A stretch of 5,307 nucleotides of DNA from an uncultured Clostridia bacterium (GCA_947624425.1 CANQKG010000113.1:1-5307); one strand, 5' to 3'; counted from the stretch's first letter, positions 1-5,307 are shown. Program-made: numbers and translations. The notes: generated from the letters alone by a model not told the origin.

Positions 1-964
1 ACACGGACTGCAAATCGTCTAATACCAGCAGATCGGCAGTATAGCCCGGCGCCACCGCGCCGACATTTTTCAAGCCGAAGCATTCCGCCGCCCGAAGGGT
101 CGCCATCCGGATCCCGGCGATCGGGTCCTTCCCCGCTGCCGCCGCCTGCCGAATAATGTCGTCAATATGCCCGTGTGCCAGCAGGTCGGCAGGGTGCTTA
201 TCGTCGGTCACAAGCAGGCACCGGCTCGCCCACGGCTCCTCAAACAGCGGGAGAAGCGCGGCGAGGTTCCGCGCCGCCGTACCCTGCCGGATCATCACCC
301 ACTGCCCTTTGCGGATCCGCTCCGCCGCCTCCTCAAAGGAGGAGCATTCATGATCGTCTCCGATCCCGGCGGCAATATAGGCGTCAAGCTGCCGCCCGGT
401 CAGAAGCGGCGCGTGTCCGTTGACCGGCATGCCCCGCCGTTTGGCCGCGGCTATTTTGGCAAGCACTTCGCCGTCCTTCGCCAGCACGCCGGGATAGTTC
501 ATCATTTCGGCCAGCCCCAATACCCGCGGATGACCGTAAAACGGTTCGAGATCGGCCGCGGCAAGCTCGGCGCCCGATTCGTCAAACCCGGTCGCCGGCA
601 CGCAGGAGGGCAGCATCACATAAACAGACATTGGCAGCCCTTCGCTTGCCTCCAGCATGAACTCGATCCCCGCCGTACCGCAGACATTGGCGATCTCATG
701 CGGGTCGGCAACGATTGCAGTGGTGCCGTGCGGCAGGCAGACGCGGGCAAGCTCGCCCGGCAGCAGCATGGTGCTTTCGATATGGATATGCCCGTCGATA
801 AACCCGGGACAGATATACCTGCCGGTCATATCCCGCACCTCATCGGCGTCGGTATAGTAATCCCCCACACCGAGTATGGTTCCGTTTTCAATCAAAACAT
901 TGGTTTTCTGCAATTCTCCGGTAAAGACATTGACGACCGTTCCGTTTTGCAGCAGTGTAGACAT
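1..964 (-). CDS. ade: Adenine deaminase, N-terminal 321 residues (C-terminus beyond left edge)
   Basis: Predicted to hydrolyse adenine to hypoxanthine and ammonia in the cytoplasm (purine salvage; amidohydrolase superfamily, AdeC type). The minus-strand reading frame opens at ATG 964-962 and stays open to the window edge. It begins MSTLLQNGTVVNVFTGEL. Visible hallmarks: PGFIDGHIHIEST near residues 53-64, with metal-binding His59 and His61; the family signature LPHGTT...ADPHEIANVCG at about 78-96; LAEMMNYPGV with Glu153, the likely metal-bridging acid; NGHAP with His184; DDHE with His205; and TDDKHPADLLAHGHID at 253-268 with the Asp pair 254/255. The combination of ADPHEIANV and TDDKHP separates adenine deaminase from dihydroorotase or imidazolonepropionase. 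Full-length family members are near 570-600 residues, so roughly 250 C-terminal residues lie outside. A GGAGGG ribosome site (971-976 on the plus strand) sits 6 bases before the ATG and fixes the start. The gene is divergent from nagA. The family call is very secure from motifs; activity is inferred. Confidence 0.95.
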   Translation of the reverse strand, partial: MSTLLQNGTVVNVFTGELQKTNVLIENGTILGVGDYYTDADEVRDMTGRYICPGFIDGHIHIESTMLLPGELARVCLPHGTTAIVADPHEIANVCGTAGIEFMLEASEGLPMSVYVMLPSCVPATGFDESGAELAAADLEPFYGHPRVLGLAEMMNYPGVLAKDGEVLAKIAAAKRRGMPVNGHAPLLTGRQLDAYIAAGIGDDHECSSFEEAAERIRKGQWVMIRQGTAARNLAALLPLFEEPWASRCLLVTDDKHPADLLAHGHIDDIIRQAAAAGKDPIAGIRMATLRAAECFGLKNVGAVAPGYTADLLVLDDLQSV

Positions 965-997
965 GATAAACCCTCCGTAATCATCTTTCCTGCGATT

Positions 998-1027
998 ATC
1001 ATACCATATTTTTCCGCCGCCTGACAA
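998..1027 (-). promoter_or_regulatory. Putative sigma-A promoter of ade
   Basis: Read on the minus strand, TTGTCA (1027-1022) is separated by 18 bases from TATGAT (1003-998). The -10 box is preceded by TGG, giving an extended -10 (TGnTATGAT). Transcription would start near position 991, leaving a leader of about 27 bases that contains the GGAGGG ribosome site before the ade ATG. Motif match only. Confidence 0.6.
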
Positions 1028-1028
1028 G

Positions 1029-1062
1029 GGAAAAACGCTTTGAGCGGCAAAAGAGCTTTTCC
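1029..1062. promoter_or_regulatory. Imperfect inverted repeat between divergent promoters, candidate operator
   Basis: GGAAAAACGCTTT (1029-1041) and AAAGAGCTTTTCC (1050-1062) are inverted copies, pairing at 11 of 13 positions around an 8-base spacer. The repeat fills the gap between the proposed -35 box of ade (1022-1027) and that of nagA (1069-1074), so a bound dimer could affect both promoters. No regulator is encoded nearby that obviously owns it. It could instead be a chance AT-rich symmetry or a weak hairpin. Operator function is inference from position and symmetry. Confidence 0.35.
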
Positions 1063-1068
1063 AAAACC

Positions 1069-1096
1069 TTGTTTTTTTCGGAGGATTTGATATAAT
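1069..1096 (+). promoter_or_regulatory. Putative sigma-A promoter of the nagA operon
   Basis: TTGTTT (1069-1074), a 16-base spacer, then a consensus TATAAT (1091-1096). The expected start of transcription, about 7 bases downstream, falls near 1102-1104. That is at or inside the GGGGAGGTG ribosome site (1100-1108) of nagA, giving an unusually short leader of about 10 bases. The perfect -10 box supports the call; the -35 is weaker. Confidence 0.65.
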
Positions 1097-1113
1097 GGAG
1101 GGGAGGTGTTATT

Positions 1114-2250
1114 ATGAAGTATATCAAAAACGGTCTGATCGTCATGCCGGATCGGATCGTGACCGGAAAAGCGCTGGCTTATGATGAAACGATCTCGGGC
1201 TGTGCCGACGAAAGCGATATTCCGGCAGACGCCGAAGTGATCGACGCGGGCGGACGGTATGTCTGTCCCGGATTTGTGGATATCCATATCCACGGCTACC
1301 TCAATGAGGATACCTCCGACGGCAAGCCGGAAGGGATCCGCAAAATGGCATACGGGATCGCCCAAAACGGCGTGACCGCCTTTTTGCCGACGACCATGAC
1401 CGTTTCCATGGAGGAGATAGGCGCGGCGCTCGATGCGGTGCGGAGCTTAAAGAAGGAATCCGAAAGCTGGGGCGGCGCGGAGATCTTAGGCGTACACGCC
1501 GAAGGGCCTTTTATCAATCCCTCCAAAAAGGGTGCGCAGGAGGAGCGGCATATCAAAAAGCCGGACGCGCAGTTCTTGATCGAGAACGCCGATATCATCC
1601 GTTCGGTCACCCTTGCCCCCGAAATGGACGAGGGACATGCGGCGATCCGGGAGGCGGCGAAAAAGACCGATATTCTGCTCTCAATGGGACACACCGGCGC
1701 CAATTACGAGGAAGCGGTTTCGGCGGTGGCGGACGGCGTGCGGCACGCGACTCACCTGTTTAACGCCATGACCCCGCTATTGCACCGGGATCCCGGCGTG
1801 GTAGGCGCCGCCCTTGCGACCGATGTGACGGTCGAGCTGATCTGCGATACCTTCCATATCCACCCGGGCGTGTTCCAAACCGTGGCGAAGCTGAAAGCGG
1901 ATAAGCTCTGCCTGATTACCGACTGTACCCGTGCCGGCGGTATGCCGGACGGCGAATATTCCCTCGGCGGACAGCCGATCTTCCTCAAAGGGATCGAGTG
2001 CCGCCTTGCCGACGGCACCATTGCCGGTTCGGTTTTGAAAATGAACGTCGCTATCCGCAATCTGCTGCGGCACACCACGCTGAGCGTTCCCGAAGCGGTC
2101 GCCGCTGCAAGCCTCAATCCGGCAAGGGCGATCGGGGCAAAGCGAAAGGGCGCGCTGAAAGCAGGCTATGACGCCGATATTGTGATCGCCGACAGGGACT
2201 TTCAGATAGTAAAAACAATCAAGAAAGGAAGCACCATTTATGAAGCTTAA
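1114..2250 (+). CDS. nagA: N-acetylglucosamine-6-phosphate deacetylase
   Basis: Predicted cytoplasmic metal-dependent hydrolase that removes acetate from GlcNAc-6-phosphate to give glucosamine-6-phosphate, in amino-sugar catabolism and cell-wall recycling. The 378-residue product matches the usual family length (about 380). Motifs in order: PGFVDIHIHG at 52-61 (His58, His60); GVTAFLPTTMT at 86-96; GVHAEGPFIN at 126-135, with metal-ligand Glu130; MGHTGAN at 191-197 (His193); HATHLFNAM at 211-219 (His214); DTFHIHP at 245-251; LITDCTRAGG at 267-276, with catalytic Asp270; and SLNPARAIG...KGALKAGYDADIV near the C-terminus. Ligand roles are assigned by analogy with characterised NagA enzymes. The start is set by GGAGG (1102-1106) 7 bases before ATG 1114. 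It is the first gene of an operon; its last 11 bases overlap the next gene. Asp270 is followed by Cys where many homologues have Ala, a tolerable variation. No glucosamine-6-phosphate deaminase is visible in the window. Confidence 0.95.
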   Translation: MKYIKNGLIVMPDRIVTGKALAYDETISGCADESDIPADAEVIDAGGRYVCPGFVDIHIHGYLNEDTSDGKPEGIRKMAYGIAQNGVTAFLPTTMTVSMEEIGAALDAVRSLKKESESWGGAEILGVHAEGPFINPSKKGAQEERHIKKPDAQFLIENADIIRSVTLAPEMDEGHAAIREAAKKTDILLSMGHTGANYEEAVSAVADGVRHATHLFNAMTPLLHRDPGVVGAALATDVTVELICDTFHIHPGVFQTVAKLKADKLCLITDCTRAGGMPDGEYSLGGQPIFLKGIECRLADGTIAGSVLKMNVAIRNLLRHTTLSVPEAVAAASLNPARAIGAKRKGALKAGYDADIVIADRDFQIVKTIKKGSTIYEA

Positions 2251-3631
2251 AGTAAACGCACCGCTCGACCCCGGCTTTATGCCGATGTCTTTGGTGGTAA
2301 AGGAATTTGAAAAGGCGGCGGAGCAAAGCGGCGGTACGAAAATCATCATCGGGATCGAGCGGAACCAGGGTCGGCTTTCGACCTATGCGCTGACGGTATA
2401 TCCCGATCACTGCGGACATGACGAGGAAAACTTCGCCGTGGCGGAGCGGGTGGTGAAAACGCTGCTCTGGCTGCGGGGCGGCTACAAGATCATCATTGCC
2501 GGTTCCGAGGTGATCGGCGAGCGGATCAAAGCGGCATATGCCGAAAATGGCCTGCGGGAATTTGACCGTGCCTTTATGGCGCGGGTGTTCGAGCGTCCGT
2601 TTGAGGTGGAGGTCGTCCCCTTAGGGGACGCGCCGGAGGAGAACGAGGCGTCCCAGCCGGTCGGACGGCATCTGGACGGCTGCCGGATCGGCTTTGACGC
2701 GGGCGGCAGCGACCGCAAGGTCAGCGCCGTGATCGACGGCAAGCCGGTCTACTCCGAGGAGGTCGTCTGGCACCCGAAGATCACCGCCGACCCCTCTTAC
2801 CATTATGACGGGATCATGAGCGCGGTGAAAACCGCGGCGGCGCATCTCCCCCGTGTGGACGGGATCGGCGTTTCCTCCGCAGGCGTTTATATCGACAACA
2901 AGATCATGATCGCCTCGCTGTTTTTGAAGGTATCGGATGAGGATTTTGAAAAGCACGCCAAGCATATGTATCTCGACATTGCCGCCGAATTAGGACGGGA
3001 GCTGGGATACGACATTCCGGTGGAGGTCGCAAACGACGGAGACGTCACCGCGCTGGCGGGCGCGATGAGCCTGGAGGACGGCGGCGTTTTGGGGATCGCC
3101 ATGGGCACCAGCGAGGCAGGCGGCTATGTGGATCTTGCGGGGAACATCACCGGCTGGCTCAACGAGATTGCCTTTGCTCCGGTGGACTTCAACAAGGACG
3201 CCATGGTGGACGAATGGTCGGGCGATTACGGCTGCGGTGTGAAATACTTCTCGCAGGACAGCGTGATCAAGCTGGCGCCTGCCGCCGGCATTTCGCTTGA
3301 TCCCGATCAAAGCCCTGCTGAAAAGCTCAAGGTCGTGCAGAAGCTGATGGCGGAGGGTCACGAGGGCGCACGGAAGATTTATGAAACGATCGGCGTCTAT
3401 TTCGGCTATGCCGTGGCATACTATGCCATGTTTTACGATATCCGCCATGTCCTGCTCCTCGGACGGGTTTCCTCGGGCGAGGGCGGCAGCATCATTCTTG
3501 ATTTTGCGAAGAAGACCATGGAGGCCGAGTTTCCCGATCTGGCAAACAAGATAAACATCGCCCTTCCGGACGAAAAGAGCCGCCGGGTGGGACAATCGGT
3601 GGCGGCGGCAAGCCTGCCGAATATCCACTGA
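2240..3631 (+). CDS. ROK-family (ASKHA-fold) protein with extra N-terminal domain, zinc motif lost
   Basis: This 463-residue protein lies in the nagA operon and starts within nagA. AAAGGAAG (2224-2231) is 8 bases before ATG 2240, and the 11-base overlap suggests translational coupling. Residues 1-145 form an alpha/beta region (IIIGIERNQG at 35-44, GGYKIIIAGSEVIGERI at 80-96) with no recognisable helix-turn-helix. Residues 148-463 are ROK-like: phosphate-binding GFDAGGSDRK at 151-160, VANDGD at 263-268 with likely catalytic-base Asp266, AMGTSEAGG at 287-295, and GWLNEIAF at 305-312, corresponding to the ROK ExGH segment but with Phe in place of His. The usual ROK CxCGxxGCxE zinc cluster is replaced by SGDYGCGVKYFSQ at 327-339, keeping one cysteine. 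Operon context suggests a sugar or amino-sugar kinase, or a kinase-derived sensor, acting near GlcNAc metabolism; the substrate cannot be named. I recognise the overall architecture as a ROK-annotated group of Clostridia without knowing a characterised member. Confidence 0.85.
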   Translation: MKLKVNAPLDPGFMPMSLVVKEFEKAAEQSGGTKIIIGIERNQGRLSTYALTVYPDHCGHDEENFAVAERVVKTLLWLRGGYKIIIAGSEVIGERIKAAYAENGLREFDRAFMARVFERPFEVEVVPLGDAPEENEASQPVGRHLDGCRIGFDAGGSDRKVSAVIDGKPVYSEEVVWHPKITADPSYHYDGIMSAVKTAAAHLPRVDGIGVSSAGVYIDNKIMIASLFLKVSDEDFEKHAKHMYLDIAAELGRELGYDIPVEVANDGDVTALAGAMSLEDGGVLGIAMGTSEAGGYVDLAGNITGWLNEIAFAPVDFNKDAMVDEWSGDYGCGVKYFSQDSVIKLAPAAGISLDPDQSPAEKLKVVQKLMAEGHEGARKIYETIGVYFGYAVAYYAMFYDIRHVLLLGRVSSGEGGSIILDFAKKTMEAEFPDLANKINIALPDEKSRRVGQSVAAASLPNIH

Positions 3632-3635
3632 CCGC

Positions 3636-3669
3636 AAAAGCCGCGTGCCGTTTGGTACGCGGCTTTTTT
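3636..3669 (+). terminator. Intrinsic terminator of the nagA-ROK operon
   Basis: AAAAGCCGCGTGCC (3636-3649) pairs with GGTACGCGGCTTTT (3654-3667) across a GTTT loop: a 14-pair stem with a single G-U wobble, ending in a run of six T (3664-3669). It starts 4 bases after the stop codon of the ROK-like gene and separates that operon from the downstream VTC gene. Confidence 0.9.
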
Positions 3670-3730
3670 GAATTTTCAAAAAAAATCTGCGGAAATTTTA
3701 TATTCACGCGGTAAATTTTTCACATTTGCA

Positions 3731-3739
3731 TGGTAAAAT
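3731..3739 (+). promoter_or_regulatory. Candidate extended -10 promoter of the VTC/DUF4956 operon
   Basis: TGGTAAAAT matches an extended -10 (TGnTAnAAT-like). No convincing -35 lies at the right distance: the hexamer at 17-base spacing is GTAAAT. A start near 3746 would give a leader of about 35 bases containing AAAGGAGGG. An alternative weak -10 (TATATT, 3699-3704) lies upstream in the AT-rich stretch. The terminator just before makes a new promoter in 3670-3760 likely, but the exact element is uncertain. Confidence 0.4.
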
Positions 3740-3761
3740 ACCGCTATCGGGAAACGCTGCC

Positions 3762-3770
3762 AAAGGAGGG
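3762..3770 (+). promoter_or_regulatory. Ribosome binding site that decides a GTG start
   Basis: AAAGGAGGG is a near-perfect anti-16S match. GGAGG ends 11 bases before the in-frame GTG at 3781, a slightly long but workable spacing. The in-frame ATG at 3730 has no such site upstream. Confidence 0.75.
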
Positions 3771-3780
3771 AAAAAGAGAA

Positions 3781-4449
3781 GTGGAATTCCGACACGAGCA
3801 AAAAATCGAGATCAACGCCTCCGACCTGATTGCGGTACGCAGCAGGCTGCGGCAGATCATGCGGCCCGATCCCCATGCAATCGACGGCAAATACTCTGTC
3901 CGCAGTCTCTACTTTGACAACCTCGCCGACCGGGCGCTGCGGGAAAAGCTGGACGGCGTGGATCGGCGGGAGAAATTCCGCATCCGCTGTTACAACGGCG
4001 ATACCGGCTTTCCGATTCTGGAAAAAAAGAGCAAGCTGGCAGGGCTGTGCCATAAGCAGTCGGAGCCGATCACGCCAAAGCAGGTCGCGGCCATCTTAAA
4101 AGGCGATCCGGATCCGCCGCCTGCCGGCGCGGTGCTGCAAGCGGAGCTTTGCCGCAAAATGAAAACACAGGGACTGCGTCCCAAAACGGTGGTGGAATAT
4201 CTCCGCGAACCGTTTGTGTACGAGCCGGGCAATGTGCGGATCACTTTCGACTACAACATCCGCACCGGACTGCAAAGCACCGATTTTCTGAATCCCGCCT
4301 GCGTGACCGTACCGGCGGGCGACGCTCCGATCCTGATGGAAGTGAAATGGGATCGCTTCCTGCCGGACGTCATACGCGACGCCATCCGTCTGACCGGGCG
4401 GCGAGCCGGCGCATTCTCCAAATATGCACAGTGCCGTATTTACGGATAA
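3781..4449 (+). CDS. VTC-domain protein, probable polyphosphate polymerase
   Basis: A 222-residue protein from a GTG start, resembling the VTC catalytic (triphosphate-tunnel) fold that in yeast Vtc4 makes polyphosphate from ATP. Tunnel-type charged motifs are in the expected order: MEFRHEQKIEI at the N-terminus, YSVRSLYFDN at 38-47 (Arg41), EKFRIRCYN at 64-72 (Arg67, Arg69), LEKKSKLAGLCHKQS at 80-94, VVEYLREPFVY at 137-147 (Arg142), NVRITFDYNI at 151-160 (Arg153, Asp157), ILMEVKWDRFLPDVI at 184-198 (Glu187, Lys189), and AFSKYAQCR at 211-219 (Lys214). Starting at GTG puts the FRHEQK strand at the extreme N-terminus, as usual in bacterial members. The upstream ATG (3730) would add 17 atypical residues overlapping the likely promoter. 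The gene sits 19 bp before the DUF4956 gene, its frequent partner in bacteria. It is probably a cytoplasmic domain acting at the membrane with that partner. Polymerase activity is inferred from the fold; other triphosphate-tunnel activities are not excluded. Confidence 0.9.
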   Translation: MEFRHEQKIEINASDLIAVRSRLRQIMRPDPHAIDGKYSVRSLYFDNLADRALREKLDGVDRREKFRIRCYNGDTGFPILEKKSKLAGLCHKQSEPITPKQVAAILKGDPDPPPAGAVLQAELCRKMKTQGLRPKTVVEYLREPFVYEPGNVRITFDYNIRTGLQSTDFLNPACVTVPAGDAPILMEVKWDRFLPDVIRDAIRLTGRRAGAFSKYAQCRIYG

Positions 4450-4468
4450 AAAAGAAAGGAACGAGATC

Positions 4469-5242
4469 ATGACATTCAGCGATATTTTCAAATCCGGATT
4501 TTTAGAGAACATTTCCAGTGTAAGCCTCCTCGACATGGGGCTTGCGCTCATTCTGGCTTTCGGCCTCGGCGTTTTCATCTTTCTCATCTACAAAAAGACC
4601 TATAACGGTATCATGTACTCCTCCTCTTTCGGCGTAACGCTGATCGCCCTCACCATGATCACCACCATTGTGATCCTTGCCGTCACCTCCAATGTGGTGC
4701 TTTCCCTCGGTATGGTGGGCGCTTTGTCCATCGTCCGGTTCCGGACGGCGATCAAGGAGCCGCTGGACATCGCTTTCTTGTTCTGGGCGATTGCGGCAGG
4801 CATCGTACTGGCGGCGGGAATGATCCCTCTGGCGGTGATCGGCAGCGTGATCATCGGCGTCATCTTGCTGATATTCGTCAACCGGAAGTCTCACAGCAAC
4901 CCCTATATCGTTGTCCTTCGGTGCGAAAACCGCGACAGCGAACGCGCGGCGACCGGCCTGCTGAAACAAGCCACCCAGCGCTGCGTGGTCAAAAGCAAGA
5001 CCGTGCAGAAAGACGGCGTCGAGCTCGACGTCCAGCGAGCGGATCAAAAACGGCGTGCCGCCGGTCTTTGCCATGCGCTTTTCTACATCCTGCCGCTTGA
5101 GCGGTCTGGTCCTTGCAGCGGACGTCTCGGGGCCGAAGGCGACTGCCCTTGCGCCGTTTGCCGTCACCTCCATGGACGCCGCCTGATTTTTTCGCAGGCA
5201 GACCTTTGCGTCCACGGGAAGCTGCAAGAACTGCGCGGCTGA
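4469..5242 (+). CDS. DUF4956 membrane protein, C-terminus replaced at a junction
   Basis: DUF4956 family membrane protein, function unknown, commonly encoded beside VTC-domain genes. ATG 4469 follows AAGGA (4456-4460) by 8 bases; an in-frame ATG further upstream (4424) lies inside the VTC gene without a ribosome site. Predicted membrane segments lie at about residues 20-41, 54-74, 101-118 and 120-138. The family hallmark GMVGALSIVRFRTAIKEP (81-98) leads into LDIAFLFWAIAAG. A soluble C-terminal domain begins near 145 (NPYIVVLRCEN) and runs normally to KTVQKDGVELDV at 177-188. After that the family-like sequence ends. The remaining roughly 70 residues to the TGA at 5240-5242 are rich in Arg and Cys and are the antisense reading of a U32 peptidase fragment. 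The native gene should end after some 220-230 residues, so about 35-45 true residues are missing. Residues 1-187 are secure; the tail is not a genuine DUF4956 end. Confidence 0.88.
   Translation: MTFSDIFKSGFLENISSVSLLDMGLALILAFGLGVFIFLIYKKTYNGIMYSSSFGVTLIALTMITTIVILAVTSNVVLSLGMVGALSIVRFRTAIKEPLDIAFLFWAIAAGIVLAAGMIPLAVIGSVIIGVILLIFVNRKSHSNPYIVVLRCENRDSERAATGLLKQATQRCVVKSKTVQKDGVELDVQRADQKRRAAGLCHALFYILPLERSGPCSGRLGAEGDCPCAVCRHLHGRRLIFSQADLCVHGKLQELRG
5017..5030. repeat. 14-bp perfect palindrome at a gene-gene breakpoint
   Basis: CGTCGAGCTCGACG equals its own reverse complement; symmetry fails at 5016/5031. The central 12 bases (5018-5029) read Val-Glu-Leu-Asp on both strands, in frame with the DUF4956 gene on plus and the U32 peptidase fragment on minus. 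Family resemblance of both genes ends here, so the palindrome is the shared microhomology at which the two sequences are joined. Confidence 0.85.
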
Positions 5243-5307
5243 TTTTTCCTCCGATTTTTCCGCTTTCTCATAAGAGGGCTTTTGCTTTGTCACCATGTCC
5301 GCTTTTT
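5018..5307 (-). CDS. U32-family peptidase internal fragment (DUF3656 region), cut at the palindrome
   Basis: The minus strand is open from the right edge and reads KADMVTKQKPSYEKAEK, then PVDAKVCLRKNQAASMEVT, then ETSAARTRPLKRQDVEKR, then AKTGGTPFLIRSLDVELD. The beta-rich PV(D)xxV...R...A.MEVT stretch, the (A)RTRPL..QDVEKRMAKTGGTPF core and the L.VELD strand match the DUF3656 region of bacterial U32 peptidases (collagenase-like, YrrO/RlhA relatives). In that family the strand is normally followed by a Gly-Leu-Pro-Ser-Asn-Arg-Arg segment, which is missing. Instead the frame runs into the antisense of DUF4956. About 96 residues are present. The N-terminal U32 domain would lie beyond the right edge. 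The Met at 5296 has no ribosome site in the bases available and is probably internal. Recognition is from motif memory; the truncation is seen directly. Confidence 0.75.

Noticed and set aside
167..1024. Long plus-strand open frame opposite the adenine deaminase gene
   Set aside because: It is antisense to a gene with complete family motifs, has no ribosome site, and its translation matches nothing recognisable. It is a shadow of GC-rich codon use.
1296..1703. Minus-strand open frames opposite nagA and the ROK-like gene
   Set aside because: All lie opposite motif-complete genes, lack ribosome sites and show no family resemblance.
2614..2630. Hairpin CGTCCCC-TTA-GGGGACG inside the ROK-like gene
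   Set aside because: A perfect 7-bp stem with a 3-base loop, but it codes for ordinary linker residues (VPLGD), has no T-run, and could easily arise by chance. It falls at the domain boundary, which may be coincidence.
3668..3679. TTGAA-TT-TTCAA inverted repeat after the terminator
   Set aside because: Too short and AT-rich to call an operator; it overlaps the terminator T-run.
5031..5242. C-terminal tail of DUF4956 as a novel Cys/Arg-rich domain
   Set aside because: The opposite strand carries a coherent U32 peptidase segment, so the tail is its antisense reading and not an acquired domain.
4502..5296. A single 264-residue minus-strand protein spanning the right end
   Set aside because: Only the part right of about 5018 resembles a real protein (U32/DUF3656). 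The rest is the antisense of DUF4956, rich in Asp, His and Gln, so the frame is a product of the junction rather than one gene.

Overview
The window looks like a piece of a moderately GC-rich Bacillota genome, most likely Clostridia of the gut Oscillospirales/Lachnospirales type. This is inferred from strong purine-rich Shine-Dalgarno sites, a Bacillota-style N-acetylglucosamine-6-phosphate deacetylase, a ROK-related protein of a kind I associate with Clostridia, and a VTC-domain/DUF4956 gene pair. No rRNA, tRNA, CRISPR array or insertion sequence is visible.

Layout: (1) Positions 1-964, minus strand, hold the N-terminal 321 residues of an adenine deaminase that runs off the left edge. (2) Positions 965-1113 are a compact divergent promoter region. 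Each gene has its own -35/-10 pair, and an imperfect inverted repeat lies between the two -35 boxes. (3) Positions 1114-3631, plus strand, form a two-gene operon: nagA, then a 463-residue ROK/ASKHA-fold protein that starts inside the last codons of nagA. A strong intrinsic terminator closes the operon at 3636-3669. (4) From 3781 a second plus-strand operon encodes a VTC-domain protein (polyphosphate polymerase fold) and, 19 bp later, a DUF4956 membrane protein. This pairing recurs in bacteria and suggests a membrane-associated polyphosphate-related module. (5) At about 5017-5030 the DUF4956 gene stops resembling its family. Beyond that point the minus strand encodes an internal piece of a U32-family peptidase (DUF3656 region).

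The junction is the most striking feature. Both genes are cut at the same 14-bp perfect palindrome, which reads Val-Glu-Leu-Asp on either strand. Each family has a matching stretch there, and each gene then runs into the antisense of the other. This is either a real palindrome-mediated inversion or rearrangement breakpoint, or a chimeric join from amplification or assembly. The sequence alone cannot decide, although the exact microhomology and lack of any mobile element make an artefact a serious possibility.

Functionally, the left half is salvage and recycling: adenine to hypoxanthine plus ammonia, and GlcNAc-6-phosphate to glucosamine-6-phosphate plus acetate. The ROK-fold partner of nagA keeps the phosphate-binding and catalytic-Asp motifs. 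It lacks the usual ROK zinc cluster and carries an extra N-terminal domain of about 145 residues, so its substrate or regulatory role is open.
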